The position numbers and the translations under genes were made by a program. From Sweltsa coloradensis (Eukaryota; Arthropoda; Insecta; Plecoptera; Chloroperlidae), in contig JAMZAV010003152.1 of assembly GCA_024449915.1 (NCBI GenBank), positions 1 to 64,000 on the forward strand: DNA of 64,000 nucleotides. Reading direction: 5' to 3'. Shown here piece by piece: positions 31,290-42,689 of this stretch. Below the pieces are notes generated by a model. The model was not told the origin of the DNA, did no database searches, and was given only the letters and a program-made list of their open reading frames with translations. Each line of letters opens with the position of its first letter. The stretch's first letter is position 1.

Positions 31290-32200
31290 TAAATGTTTGT
31301 ATTTCAATGTAACAGCTCGGAAGCTTTGTGTATTTCCAAACTCAGTGTCGGGAGGTTGCATTGCAAATGCAAGGTCACACTCGCTCAAGTTGCGCGCTCG
31401 GATGTTCACACGACACCGCTCACTCGAAGGCAAAGGAGGGGTGATAATTTACGACTTGCAGGTTTCGGTGATGGAAATGCAGTTGTGCCGGTCTTGCACA
31501 AAACCATGTACGCTGTTCAATCAATACGTAATAACCGTTAATTATTTTTCAAATGTAACTAGTGCGATGGATAGGTCGATGCTTTATCTATGATTGTGTG
31601 GAAACAAAATTGTAGTTTTGTTTATATTTAAAATGGTACTTCATATAACACAATTTTTTAATTTTGCTTAAAATTTCGAATTTTTTTTCAAGCTTGTGTT
31701 CAGCAAAACACGTTAATTTGTTTTTTCTTCCAGCACCAGCAAAAGAAATTTTAAAATTCTAAGTAGTTTTGATAATATCGTTGAAGAGCGTCTTTTTCAG
31801 GTGTTTGCTAAATCTCAAATTTCAAGGTAAGTATCAGATAAAGCTATGCATATTATGTTTATTATTGATAACAAAAGATAGAGCTTTCTTTTAAAGGAAA
31901 AATCGTGGTTGTATCTATATTAGAACAGAAGATATTGGGCTCTAAATAAAACACGGGAATTCATGCCTGACCCTGTTAAATCCGGCCAATCCTCTGTTGA
32001 ACCTAACCTTAACGTAGCTATAGTGCAATAAACGGCACGTTATCCGGACGCACGCATAATAAATTGTAATAATAAGTAGATTAAAATATGTACCAATCAT
32101 ACCTCAAGTATGTCTTTTTGTCTTAAATCAGCGTTTTGTATATACATATACTTCTTACGGGCGTGTTTCGATTCCACAGTTTTCAGTCGGTAAGATTTAT
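31290..32200. other. no gene recognised
   Basis: A slightly GC-richer stretch at 31300-31530 supports two overlapping frames without motif. The remainder is AT-rich flanking DNA of the Gypsy-2 element. Confidence 0.4.
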
Positions 32201-32445
32201 TGTTATGTTTATTATGAGGGCGCCATATGAATCATCACTCGATATTTAGATATAAGATTAACTGTACTTTATTAGAAATAGATACAATTACAATCACTAG
32301 GATGCTAGGCTACATGACATCGCTCCTTGCAAGTCAAGACGGGGACGACAGCAACTACTAACCCACCGCCCCTCAGATCCCACGACACAGAGCTCCACTA
32401 CACTGCAGTGCTCTAGGCGGGTAGTTCAAATGTTCATACATCACA
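32201..32445 (-). repeat. Gypsy-2 3' LTR
   Basis: 245 bp, minus orientation TGTGATGTATG...CATAACA. It matches 36577-36815 closely; the main difference is a 6-bp insertion near 32216 and a few substitutions. Five-base flanks (TTTAT left; CCTAT right of the other LTR) do not match exactly. Confidence 0.92.
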
Positions 32446-32458
32446 CCCCTCCCTTCTG
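32446..32458 (-). other. Gypsy-2 polypurine tract
   Basis: Minus strand AGAAGGGAGGGG directly before the TG of the 3' LTR: the primer for plus-strand DNA synthesis. Confidence 0.85.
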
Positions 32459-32617
32459 GGATTTTTTTTTTACAAGTATGATTTGAATTAAATTTATCAA
32501 TTAGCGTTTTCAAAGATACATGATTTAATCAGTAACAAAGTCTTTCAGATAGGCAGGTCTAGCACGAGGACGTGAGGATACCCTTTGCTGGGGAGAATGA
32601 CATGGAGTGGCAGAGGT

Positions 32618-33928
32618 TTAATTAGCCCTTCCTACTAGGGATGGTTCTGAAGGAGAATCAGGTTGGTTCACTGCCTCTTCATAGTCTTCTGTCGACCGCG
32701 AGTCTCGCCCCCTCATTTGGTCTAGGTGTCGTTTCCAGGTCCGTCCATCATCTAGTTGCGTTTCGAATGTTCGTGGGCCGCCGACGTTGGTGACAATTGC
32801 TGGCATCCACTTGTTTCCATCGACATAGTTCGGCACGAATACTGCTGCATCTTCTTCAAAAGTTCGCTCAGGTAGCTTCTGGCGTTCCCATTCTTCCTCC
32901 TGACGTTGGCGCATCTTCTTGCTCAAGTCTGGTTTCAAAAGATCCAAGGCTGTCCGGATACGCCTACCCATTAGAAGTTCAGCAGGACTCTTGTTGGTCA
33001 CCGTGCTCGGAGTGTTATGTTGATGTAGCAAGAATCTTGAGACCATGACTTGAATGTTCCCTTTGTTCATCTTCTTGAGGGCTTCCTTCACCGTCTGAAC
33101 AGTTCTTTCAGCTTGTCCATTTGATGCAGGATGGAATGATGGTACGGCAACATGCGTAATACCATTACTTCTTAGAAATTCCTTCATTTCAGCCGAGACA
33201 AACGCCGTTCCATTATCGGAAACCAATTTGTCTGGTAGCCCGTGCGTTGCGAAGATTCTTCGTAGATGATTTATTACTGCTAACGATGTTAAGTTTTTCA
33301 TTATAACCACTTCTGTCCACTTGGAGTAGGCGTCTACCAAAATGAGAAAAGTGTTCCCCATGAATGGACCCATGAAATCGACGTGTAGTCTCGACCAAGG
33401 ATTTGTCGGCCATTTCCAAGGACATGGAGGTACTTAAGCTGGTTCATGTTGTTGTATTTGACAATTGTTGCATCTCTTGACATAGTTTTCAATGTCGTTG
33501 TCGATTCCCGGCCACCATACATATGCGCGAGAAAGTTTTTTCATGACCACAATGCCTGGATGAGCCACATGCAACAATTTCAAAACCCATTCACGTAGTT
33601 CTTCTGGTATAACGACTCTCGTTTCCCACAGCAAACACCCAAGATGAATCGATAATTCTTGACGTCGCCTGAAGTATGCTGTGAAATTGTCCTTGTTGAG
33701 GTCATGCGTCCATTTTGTAAGTACGCATTCAATGACCTTGCTAATCACCGGATCTTGTTTGGATACCTTCTCTATCTCGACCGCTGTGTTCGGTGGTTTG
33801 TCCAATGCTTCCAAAAACAGTACTTCAATTGGTGCTGGAGTTACGGTATCCGGGTGTTGTACCGCTAACCGGCTTAGTCCGTCGGCGTTACCTATTTTTA
33901 CCCGGGCGATAAACAAGTTCGTACTCAT
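32618..33928 (-). pseudogene. Gypsy-2 pol: RNase H end and integrase with one stop
   Basis: From 33928 downward: the RNase H/connector end (NADGLSRL), the HHCC zinc module (H-X3-H in HVAHPG, then CNNC after YVWWPGIDNDIENYVKRC), then a TAA at 33434-33436, then in the same frame the integrase core with DAYSKW, DNGTAF and the glutamate of NGQAERTVQTVKEAL. These are the D,D,E residues that join cDNA to the host chromosome. A C-terminal region with LLMGRRIRT follows. Only the single stop breaks this 1.3-kb frame, a sign of a young copy. It shares LLMGRRIRT with Gypsy-3 at 50.8 kb, so the two are related lineages. Confidence 0.92.
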
Positions 33929-34084
33929 AAGCGGACAGTAGAATGCTCCACCGTAGCATTCTTGGTGAAATTATCTGTGGAATTGATTTCCCAGGGTTGA
34001 ACAATCCCAAGAGTGGTTGGTGATCTGTTACAATCCTGAATTTGCAACCATACAAGTATTGATGATAGTGTTTTACGCCATAGA

Positions 34085-36061
34085 TTATGCTAAACGCCTC
34101 TCGATCTGTTTGAGATTAGTTACGCTCTGTATTGTCAGTGTTCTTGACGCAAATGCAATTGGTTTTCCTTGATCTTGATTGTTGACATGAGACAAGACTG
34201 CTCCGATTCCCACCGGAGATGCATCACATGTTAGCTCGATTGGCTTGTCTTGATCATAATGAGTTAATACATCAGCTGATTGTAATCTCTTTTTAGCTTC
34301 TAGGAAAGCGTTTTTCTCTTGTTCTTCCCACTTCCAAGAGCTGGCATCGTCTAGCAGTCTGTGAAGTGGTTCCAGAAGACATGCTTGGTTCTTCACGAAC
34401 TTGTTGTAGAAGTTGTATAACCCGAGGAACGCTCGAAGTTCTGACTTGTTAGTTGGGTTTGGTGCTTGTACGATAGCATTCACCTTGTCTTGTGTTGGCC
34501 TAAACCCAGTGCTTTCATCTAGAAACCCAAGAAATTGTACTTGTTCAAGGTCAAATTGGCATTTTGATTTTTGCAAGCGTAGCCCCTTAGAGTCAATCCG
34601 CTTCAAGACTTCCCTCAACCGCTCATCGTGTTCTTCTTGCGTTTTCCCCGATACCAGGATATCGTCGAGAAATACCGCCACACCTGGTATGCCTGCTAAC
34701 AATTTTTCCATTTCGCGTTGAAAAATCGCAGGTGCGCTCGATACCCCGTACGGTAATCTCTTCATTTTAAATAACCCCTTTAAGGTGTTGATTGTCAGTA
34801 CAAGGCCTGCTGTCTCGTTTACAGACATTTGTTGATATGCTTGTGCAAGGTCCAGCTTGGAGAACTTCACACCACCGGCAATCGTAGCCAGGATATTGCT
34901 CGTTGTGGGCAATGGATAAATGTCTGTTACTAGCGCTGGATTTACTGTGCTTCGGTAGTCACAACAAATCCTTAACGTTTTGTCTTTTTTCAAAACTGCC
35001 ACAATCGGTGATGCCCATTCCGAATGGATCACCGGTTCTATAACCCCGATTTCAGTCAACCTGTCCAGTTCCTTATTAACCTTGTTTTGCAGTGGAAAAG
35101 GTACTGGTCGTGCTCGTAAGAATTTAGGCGTAGTATTTTCCTTCAATGGTACAGCGATTTCGGGACCAGTGTAGGAGCCTAGTTCGTCGTTGAACACGGA
35201 GCTGAATTCTTCTTCCCATTTAGGTCTAGGCCTCTGTGTGTCAACTTTGTTTATGCCACTGATGGAGATTACCAGGGCATTAAACCAGTTGCGGCCTATG
35301 AGACTGCTTCCCGCCCCTTTTACAACCACCAGTGGTAATTGATGACTTTTCCCTTGATGCACTACATCTATTATGGCTTCACCAACCACCGACAGCATTT
35401 CTTGTGACCATGTTTTTAGTCCTATGCCTGTCTGTTTAATGCTTGGTGTAGGCATAACTGACTGTGACAATAACTGGTTAAAAGTTATGTCATTGATTAT
35501 TGAACATTGAGATCCAGAGTCTACTTCCATTGTATGCATGCAACCATTTAATTTTAGTGCTAGGCTAGGCTTGTCTATAGATGATGTTACCTTAAAACAT
35601 TGGCCTACCTGGTTGATTTCGTACAGCTGTTCTGACTGTTGTAGTTCAATTGCATGTGTACTTTGAATCCCTTTCCCTGCGTTTTGTTTGGAAGTCTTGC
35701 CGACTTGGTTTTTGTTTTTCTTTGACTGTTTGTCTTGATTCTGTTTTGTTAAACAAACTCGCTCAAGGTGTCCTACCCTTTTGCAAAAATGAGAAGTTAC
35801 GTTAGCAAACTTGCATGATTGTCCTTGATGATCATAACCGCACCGATAGCACGTTCCCTTCTGCGGTACCTTGTTGTGATGGATATTCTTGCCCTTCTTG
35901 TATGAAAGGGTGTTGATCTCCTTGCTAACTTCATTGTTGGCTGGAGCTCTCATTGCCGTCATGTTGTTGTCTGCTGCCTCCGCTGCTACAGCCATTTGTA
36001 GGGCTTTTTCAAATGTTAGATCACTCATTTCCAATAGCCTACGTTGTAAGGCTCGTTGCAA
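34085..36061 (-). pseudogene. Gypsy-2 gag end, protease, reverse transcriptase, RNase H
   Basis: A 658-codon open frame. Residues 71-104 hold the nucleocapsid cysteines (CYRCGYDHQGQSCKF, then HFCKRVGHLERVC). The protease loop MEVDSGSQCSII is at about 177. The reverse transcriptase spans roughly 320-500 with FSKLDLAQAYQQM (about 400) and VFLDDILVS (about 463-471) carrying the catalytic aspartates. RNase H starts at about 600 with LTCDASPVGIGAVLSH. A short deletion near 34100 shifts the frame; the continuation (IIYGVKHYHQYLYG, VTDHQPL) reads in another frame until near 33905, where the frame is restored. gag and pol are otherwise continuous. Confidence 0.93.
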
Positions 36062-36468
36062 ATGCCTACAACTAACTGATCTCGTAGTCTAGTGTTCAAA
36101 TCTGCTGTAAAGTTACAGTTTTCTGTTAGTTTTCTGAGTTCTGACGCATACTGCGCGATTGTTTTCCCTCTCTTCTGGGTTCTGCGATGGAAGTTAAATG
36201 TCATCACTATTTCGGAGGGTTTTGGGTGAAGATGGTTCTTTATTGCCGTCGATAATAGTGCCAATGTCAATTCGTTAGGCCTTCTAGGCGCCACGACCGA
36301 CCTGATTAGTGTATAGGCGCGTTGTCCTACAACACTCAGAAGCACTGCCAGCTTCCTGGACTCTTCTTCAATGTTGTTGGCAATGTAGTAGAATTCCACC
36401 CTCTCCATATATTCCTCCCAGTTGTCGATTTCTGGGTTTAATTTGTCGATTTTCCCGACGGACGCCAT
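36025..36468 (-). pseudogene. Gypsy-2 gag N-terminal part
   Basis: Begins MASVGKIDKLNPEIDNWEEY, a typical start for Gypsy gag proteins, and runs through a helical capsid-like region (QYASELRKLTENCNF). It would form the particle. The correct frame passes into the long pol frame near 36050 by a shift (...LVVGICNE / MQRALQRRLLE), which looks like a mutation rather than programmed frameshifting because the protein sequence continues directly. Confidence 0.85.
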
Positions 36469-36562
36469 GCTTGGCGCGTTTTTGTCTAGCCTAGGCCTAG
36501 GCCTACTGTTTGCGTTGGCCTAGGGCCTTCAGATTTCCAAGATGGTACTTACTTTGCATTTC

Positions 36563-36576
36563 CCGTTCGTCGCCAG
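36563..36576 (-). other. Gypsy-2 primer binding site
   Basis: Immediately inside the 5' LTR the minus strand reads TGGCGACGAACGG, the expected place and TGG start of a tRNA primer binding site. The specific tRNA was not determined. Confidence 0.7.
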
Positions 36577-36815
36577 TGTTATGTATATTATGCCATATGA
36601 ATCATCACTCGATATTGAGATATAAGATTAACTGTACTTTATTAGAAATAGATACAATTACAATCACTAGGATGCTAGGCTACATGACATCGCTCCTTGC
36701 AAGTCAAGACGGGGACGACAGCAACCACTAACCCACCGCCCCTCAGATCCCACGACACAGAGCTCCACTACACTGCAGTGCTCTAGGCGGGTAGTTCAAA
36801 TGTTCATACATCACA
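36577..36815 (-). repeat. Gypsy-2 5' LTR
   Basis: 239 bp, TG...CA ends in minus orientation. Very similar to 32201-32445. Confidence 0.92.
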
Positions 36816-36819
36816 CCTA

Positions 36820-37209
36820 TACACTTTTTTCATTCATCACATACATACATTAATTACCAATTTGGAATTTCCTGATCATAAAATTCACTCAATCACCCTA
36901 GATCTAGCACTCTCTGCTGTAACTCGTCCACGGAGCGAGACTGCGAACGATGTGAAATAATAGTGCTTCGCGCCTCGCGGGCCGTAGACCGGACTCACGG
37001 TGCCGCACCGTTTTGGAGCTTCTGCACTACATCGTGCAGGCACAGCCGTACATTGCAACTACGGCCGTCTATTGGACGGCTATTTTTCGAATATTTTGAG
37101 TGACATTTGCGAAATCCCACCTCCAGTGCCTCTTTCAAGCTCCCATTATCACCAGCTTAGGTCTACAGGCCAAACTCCGGTAGACTCCAATCAGAAGTTA
37201 AAAAACTTC
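36820..37209. other. flank with a low-copy spacer, no gene
   Basis: A frame at 37000-37212 is partly within SINE body sequence (AATCAGAAGTTAAAAAACTT). No gene is supported. Confidence 0.4.
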
Positions 37210-37281
37210 TGACTTGCGCGGGAATCGAACTCTGGACCTTCTGCATTGGAAGCAGGTACGCTAACCACAAGACTAACGAGC
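37210..37281 (-). pseudogene. tRNA-like SINE head (anticodon loop TTCCAAT)
   Basis: Third copy of the head seen at 30.1 and 30.4 kb, with a B box variant (GAGTTCGATTCC) and the same anticodon stem-loop apart from one stem change. Body words AGTCAGAAGTTTTTTAACTT follow on the minus strand. Confidence 0.6.
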
Positions 37282-37454
37282 CACACAAAACATTAATTTT
37301 ATTAATAATATTAATAACCCTTGACAACTTCATTATTGAGCTACACAGCCTTTAATATATAATCAAAATATAAATGATCTATGTGACCTACCCAACCCAC
37401 TGTGAATGGAATGCAAGGCATGACAGTCATGATGGTCTAAAGGTGGATTCATGA

Positions 37455-37500
37455 CATTGCGTTGCGATGCGATGCGATGCGTTGCGTTGCGATGTTGCGA
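37455..37500. repeat. GCGAT/GCGTT short tandem repeat
   Basis: Repeats of GCGTT and GCGAT words, about nine units, in otherwise unremarkable sequence. Confidence 0.75.
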
Positions 37501-37577
37501 GAAACTGCTTTGTTTTGCATGTAGTTCACGACGTTGCGGAAAAACAATGTAGTCCGACTTCCATGTTTCACCATTAG

Positions 37578-39668
37578 TACCAATTGTGCATTTTTATATA
37601 GAGGTCCAGATTTTTTTATGCGTGTACTTCAACCCCAAATCGTCATTTTTAGACCGGGACCCCATTCGTCTTGCCACTAATTTAGCTATCGCGGCCATCT
37701 TTAAAGATGGCGCCAAAGTGTAATAAGACTCCATCATTTCGAAGGAATCTTGGCATGTGGAACCACTTTTTCCATTAAATCGACCATGGGGAACTCAAAT
37801 ATGGCATCATAATTAGAATTTTGTGAATTTCGAGGCAGTAAATTGCAAATTTTACAAATTTTAAGCCAATTTTGTTACGAAATTTCACTGGTTTCTACGA
37901 TAGCCGAGTTGACTGGTAGAACATGCATAGAGAGCACATTTTTTTTATGCGTGTACTAGACACCCCAATTGTCAGTTTTAGACCGGGACTCCATTCGACT
38001 CTTAATCCATTTACTTATGGCGTCCATCTTTAAAGAAGGCGTCTATAGTGTAAATAAGGCTACCACATTTTGACGGAATCTTGGCATGTGGCACCATTTT
38101 TAGTATTAAATCGACCATCATAAACTCAAATATGGCAGTAGAATAAGTAAAACTTGGATTTTGATGCTGTAAATTCAAATTTTACACATTTTAAGGCATT
38201 TTTGTTAAAAATATTACTATAGATCCTACAATAGCCGAATTGACTGTAATAACATGTAAAGAGATAAAAAAAAAATTATGCGTGTACTTCAACCCCAAAT
38301 AGTCACTATTAAACCGGGACCCCATTTGTCTCGCCACTAATTTAGCTATGGCGGCCATCTTTAAAGATGGCGCCAAAGTGTAATAAGACTACCTCATTTC
38401 GAAGCAATCTTGGCATGTGGCACCACTTTTCCCATTAAATCGACCATGGGGAACTCAAATATGGCATCAGAATTATAATTTCGTAAATTTCGAGGCCGTA
38501 AATTGCAAATTTTACACATTTTAAGGCAATTTTTTTTCTAAATTTCACTGATTTCTACGACAGCTGAGTTGACTGTAATAACATGTATAGAGACCATATT
38601 TTTTTTATGCGTGTACTAGACACCCCAATAGTCAGTTTTAGGCCGGGAGCCTATTCGACTCTCAATCCATTTACCTATGGCGGCCATCTTTAAAGATGGA
38701 ACAGTGATATTTTCTAACAAAATTGCCTAAAAATGTGTAAAACTTGCAATTTTCGGCCTCAAAATCCACGGAATAATAACTTGACTGTCATATTTGACTT
38801 CCCAATGGTCGATTTAATTGGAAAAAGTGGTGCCACATGCAAAACTTCTGTCAAAATGTGGAAGTCTTATTACACTATAGACGCCATCTTAAAAGATGGA
38901 CGCCAAAAGTAAATGGCTTAAGAGTCGAAAGGGGTCCCGGTCTAAAACTGACTATTGGGGTGTTTAGTACACGCATAAAAAAATGTGCTCTCTATGCATG
39001 TTCTTTCAGTCAACTCGGCTGTCGTAGAAACCAGTGAAATTTCGTAACAAAATTGGCTTAAAATTTGTAAAATTTGCAATTTACTGCCTCGAAATTCACA
39101 AAATTTTCATTCTGATGCAATATTTGAGTTCCTCATGGTCAATTTAATGGAAAAAGTGGTTGCACATGCCAAGATTCCTTCGAAATGTGGAAGTCATATT
39201 ACACTTTGGCGCCATCTTTAAAGATGGCCGCTATAGCTAAATTAATGGCGAGACGAATAGGGTCCCGGTCTAAAACTGACTATTGGGGTGTCAAGTATAC
39301 GCATAATTTTTTTTGATCTCTATGTATGCTATTACAGTCAACTCGGCTGTCGTAGAAAACAGTGAAATTTAGTATCAAAATTGGCTTTTAAGTTGTAAAA
39401 TTTGCAATTTACTGCCTCGAAATTCACAAAATTCTAATTCTGATGCCATATTCGAGTTCCCATGGTCAATTTAATGGAAAAAGTGGTTCCACATGCCAAG
39501 ATTCCTTCGAAATAAGGTAGTCTTATTTCACTTTGGCGCCAACTTTAAAGATGGCCGCCATAGCTTAATTAGAGGCGAGACGAATGGGGTCCGGTCTAAA
39601 AATGACTATTTGGGGTTGAAGTACACGCATAAAAAAATTTGGACCTCTATAAAAAGTGCACAATTTAT
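37578..39668. repeat. 2.1-kb foldback element with tandem units in each arm
   Basis: The outer ends AATTGTGCATTTTTATATAG and, inverted, CTATAAAAAGTGCACAATTT frame two arms meeting near 38698. Each arm comprises about three diverged units of 315-340 bp recognised by TTTTTATGCGTGTACT, TAGACCGGGACCCCATTCG, GCGGCCATCTTTAAAGATGG and CTTGGCATGTGG. Units alternate between two subtypes (CTTCAACCCCAAAT and CTAGACACCCCAAT). No coding capacity. Same design as 2295-5337 but no sequence in common. Confidence 0.85.
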
Positions 39669-40094
39669 TCACATCCACGCCAGACTACACTGCCTGTGCA
39701 CACTTTGTGTCGGGGCTGTTTTATTTTTTTATGTTGATGTCAGGGTCCACTAGATACCTAACAGCTGCTTAGCCAGGGTCCACTAGATACTTATGCTAAG
39801 CAGGGTCCACTAGATACCTAACAGCTGCTGTAAGGTGGGTCTTTGCTTGTACTTCCACAATGTATAAGCGCCATCTTAGTTCCCTAAGTCAAGGCCTACT
39901 TGATAATGTGTCTACTGAGAGCGCGAACACATTATCCAACGGACCTTACAGAGATTTTGTAAACAAATAGCAGACTGCAGGGACGTCAATTTTCAAGTCG
40001 GTGTACTTTGAAAGCAAAAATACCACAATAGTCTACCACTTATATAATCTTTGATCTTATATTTGCAGGTCATTATGGTGTAACATTTTCATAT
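39669..40094. other. short repeats before the Copia element
   Basis: Three tandem copies of CAGGGTCCACTAGATAC lie at about 39741-39830. The same word is found inverted at about 46830-46850, beyond the other side of the Copia element. No gene. Confidence 0.5.
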
Positions 40095-40096
40095 CG

Positions 40097-40994
40097 TTGT
40101 TTTATTACTACTTTGTTGAGTGGGGAGAATTAGGAAAAGAATCTCAGCTACGTACGTGTATCTTGTTGAGGTTTATCCCGACGAACTACAGCAAATACAG
40201 CAAGATGTTTACATCATCAGCACCAGGGCACACAAGGCAGAGATGTATTTTGTTTGCTACTATCAAACTTACAATTTAAACGTACAACACCTCATCCATA
40301 AAAATACAAATAACATGTCAAGCATGAGAAACTTAAAAGCGACAGACTTACGAATACGATTAAGGCTGTCCACCGCGTTTTTATATTTCCAAAATATGCT
40401 ACTACGTCAAATATAGTGAATGGCTTCGAAACTGGCTATTTTAGAAAATCAAAAATATTTTTTAAAATTTTTCTGACCCGCTACACGGCCAATATAGCCA
40501 CCTCAAAATAATTTCCAACTTCAATTCGCCAAGGCACACCATTCAACGTAGGGTGTTGTGTTTTTGTGACATTAATTTTCAACTGTATTTCTATAGACTG
40601 ACTGAGAGAAAAAAGATTTTTTTTAACAATTCGCAGGAAAGACAATTGTTAAAAAAATCTTTTTTCTCTCAGTCAGCCTATAGAAAACCAGTTGAAAATT
40701 AATGCCACAGAAACACAACACCCTACGTTGAATGGTGTGCCCTGGCGAATTGAAGTTTGAAATTATTTTGAGGTGGCAATATTGGCCGTATACTGGATCA
40801 GAAAAATTTGAAAAAAATATTTTTGTTTTTCTAAAATAGCCAGGTTTGAAAGCCATTAACTATGTTTTGACTTGGTAGCATATTTTGGAAAATAGAAAAA
40901 CGCGGTCGAATAGCCTTAAGGCTAATGGAAAGAGCCTTCTGACGAATATAAAAGACACCGCCAAAACAAATACACATTACAAAGAAAATTTACA
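40097..40994 (-). repeat. Copia 3' LTR with a nested MITE
   Basis: On the minus strand the LTR starts TGTAAATTTTCTTTG at 40994, overlapping the stop codon of pol, and ends near 40097 with ...AATAAAACAACG. Similarity to the right LTR (GTACGTGTATCTTGTTGAGG, CGACGAACTACAGCAA, AAGGCAGAGATG) covers about 40097-40290. Removing the piggyBac-like insertion leaves about 340 bp. Confidence 0.7.
40364..40915. mobile_element. palindromic piggyBac-like MITE with TTAA duplications
   Basis: A 552-bp near-perfect palindrome centred at about 40640, TIRs GGCTGTCCACCGCG / GGCTATTCGACCGCG, flanked on both sides by TTAA (40360-40363 and 40916-40919). TTAA target duplication is the signature of the piggyBac superfamily; the element itself has no transposase. 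Confidence 0.8.
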
Positions 40995-42228
40995 CCCCGG
41001 ACAGACCCATCATTTTTGCACAGTCTAGGGTCTTCCCCTTCGGTACCAGCTTAGTTAGTAAGTCAGCAGCGTTTTCGTTTGTTCCTACATATCTTATACT
41101 AACGTCACCATTCTCCACACACTCCCTCACATAGTGGTACCTCAAGCGACAGTGTTTATTTTGCTCCGTCAGCTTTATATCATTGGCCATGCTATTGGCT
41201 CCCTGGTTATCTGCAAAAACACACACTGGTCCTTCCACTGGGTGTCCCAGTTCTTCAAGCAAGTCCCTCAGCCACACTACTGCCTTGCAAGCCTCAAACA
41301 GTGAATAATATTCGGCAAGCATGGTGCTTGGGGCAGTCACCTCCTGTTTCTTACTCCGCCATAGCACAGCTGCTCCTGCCATGATTACCAACTGACCACC
41401 TATTGATACAGAGTCAGACTTATCATTTGCCCAATCAGCGTCACAGAAAACCTTAATGTCTAGATTACAATCCTTAGTAAAGACTAATTTGTACTCCGCT
41501 GTTTTCTTTAGGTAGCTGAGGACTCTCTTAACAGCATTCCACTGCACGGAAGTTGGCTTATGACAAAATTTACTCAAGCACCCTACTATGAAAGCAATAT
41601 CTGGGCGGGTACATGAACTTATGTATAACAGTCTTCCTATTGCCCTACGGTACTTCTCCTGGCTGTAAGGTTCCATCCCTTTTAGAATGTCGATCAGCAC
41701 TGCATTCCACACTTTTCCAGATTGCTTAAGGCCATACAGACTTTTTTTCAGAAGACAAACATCTCCATCATTGCCCTCCTCCCACATTTTCGGTTGTTCC
41801 ATGTAAGTTGTTTCATCCAAGGTCCCATTTAAATAAGCAGCAACTACGTCTACATGTTCAATTTGCCAGTCTTTACTCATAGCTACAGCTAATAATACTC
41901 TCATAGTCTTTTTATGAATCACAGGACTGAACGTCTCCCAGTAGTCAAGACCAAACCTTTGGGTGAAACCCTGAGCGACTAGTCTAGCTTTATAAATTTT
42001 CTCCCCGTTTGGACCTATCTTAATTGGAGGAAATACCCACTTACAACCTACAACATTTACCTGGTCTGGGCGCTCCACTATCACCCACGTACAGTTTCTT
42101 CCATGGTTACCCATCTCCCTCTTCATGGCCTGGACCCACTCCTCACTGTCCTCTCGCTCCATGGCCTCGGCTGGGGTCCTGGGTGGTGTGGTTGGGTCGC
42201 CGCTGTCGCCTTGCAGTGCCTGCAGCAC
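40990..42228 (-). pseudogene. Copia reverse transcriptase/RNase H with the catalytic palm deleted
   Basis: An open 412-codon frame. Residues about 62-180 are Copia reverse transcriptase (CKWVFPPIKIGPNGEKIYKA, DYWETFSPVI, VDVVAAYLNG, LYGLKQ). After about residue 185 the protein jumps straight to EKYRRAIGRLLYISSCTRPD, which belongs well downstream of the YVDD active site, so the palm segment with the two catalytic aspartates is missing without a frame break. RNase H follows (DADWANDKSDSVSIGG, the E of STMLAEYYSLFEA, ADNQGANSMA). It cannot synthesise DNA alone; it might be mobilised by relatives. No stop codons, so the deletion is old-copy inheritance or a recent in-frame loss. Confidence 0.9.
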
Positions 42229-42239
42229 GCCAGGCCGCA

Positions 42240-42680
42240 GGGTGGCTTGTTCATCTTGAGTCGCCCCGACCGCCTTGGACCCGGTTCCTCTCCTCCTCGG
42301 TGTGGACCCTCAGGCTGGTGGCGCGCTCCCTGGACACGGGCGCCGTCCTCCCCTCCACCTTGTCGTCGGCCAGCATCGTCGCCGTCCTCTCCTGCACCTT
42401 GGCGTCGGCCAGCGTCGTCGCCGTCCTCTCCTGCACCTTAGCGTCGGCCAGGGTCGGCGCCGTCCTCTTCTGCACCTTGGCGCCGGCCAGCGTCGGCGTC
42501 CTCCACGACGGCAGGCTCGTCCTCGAGGAAGCACACGAAGTCCTCTTCTCGGGGGCCCTCCTCTCTCAGTGTCTCCTTCATCTTGAAGGGGAAACGGCTC
42601 TCGTGATATACAACGTCTCTGCTGTTGTATACTCGCCTCTCAGTGATGCTCCACAGGCGGTAGCCCTTGGTGCCCTCCTC
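42240..42680 (-). pseudogene. Copia integrase C-terminus and linker with 39-bp-type repeats
   Basis: This region continues the integrase frame after a shift near 42700: VLLGYEEGTKGYRLWSITER and VYNSRDVVYHESRFPFKM are the conserved Copia integrase-tail block. The linker to the reverse transcriptase contains a short tandem repeat (unit about 36 bp, GCACCTTGGCGTCGGCCAGC in the plus strand, 3-4 copies at 42360-42490) coding an acidic/alanine-rich repeat. Long overlapping frames on the plus strand are GC-driven shadows. Confidence 0.7.
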
Positions 42681-42689
42681 GTAGCCGAG

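Noticed and set aside
32196..36820. Target-site duplication of Gypsy-2 (TTTAT / CCTAT)
   Set aside because: Only three of five bases match; not reported as a duplication.
37000..37212. 70-codon frame after the Gypsy-2 LTR
   Set aside because: Its end reads through SINE body sequence and it has no motif.
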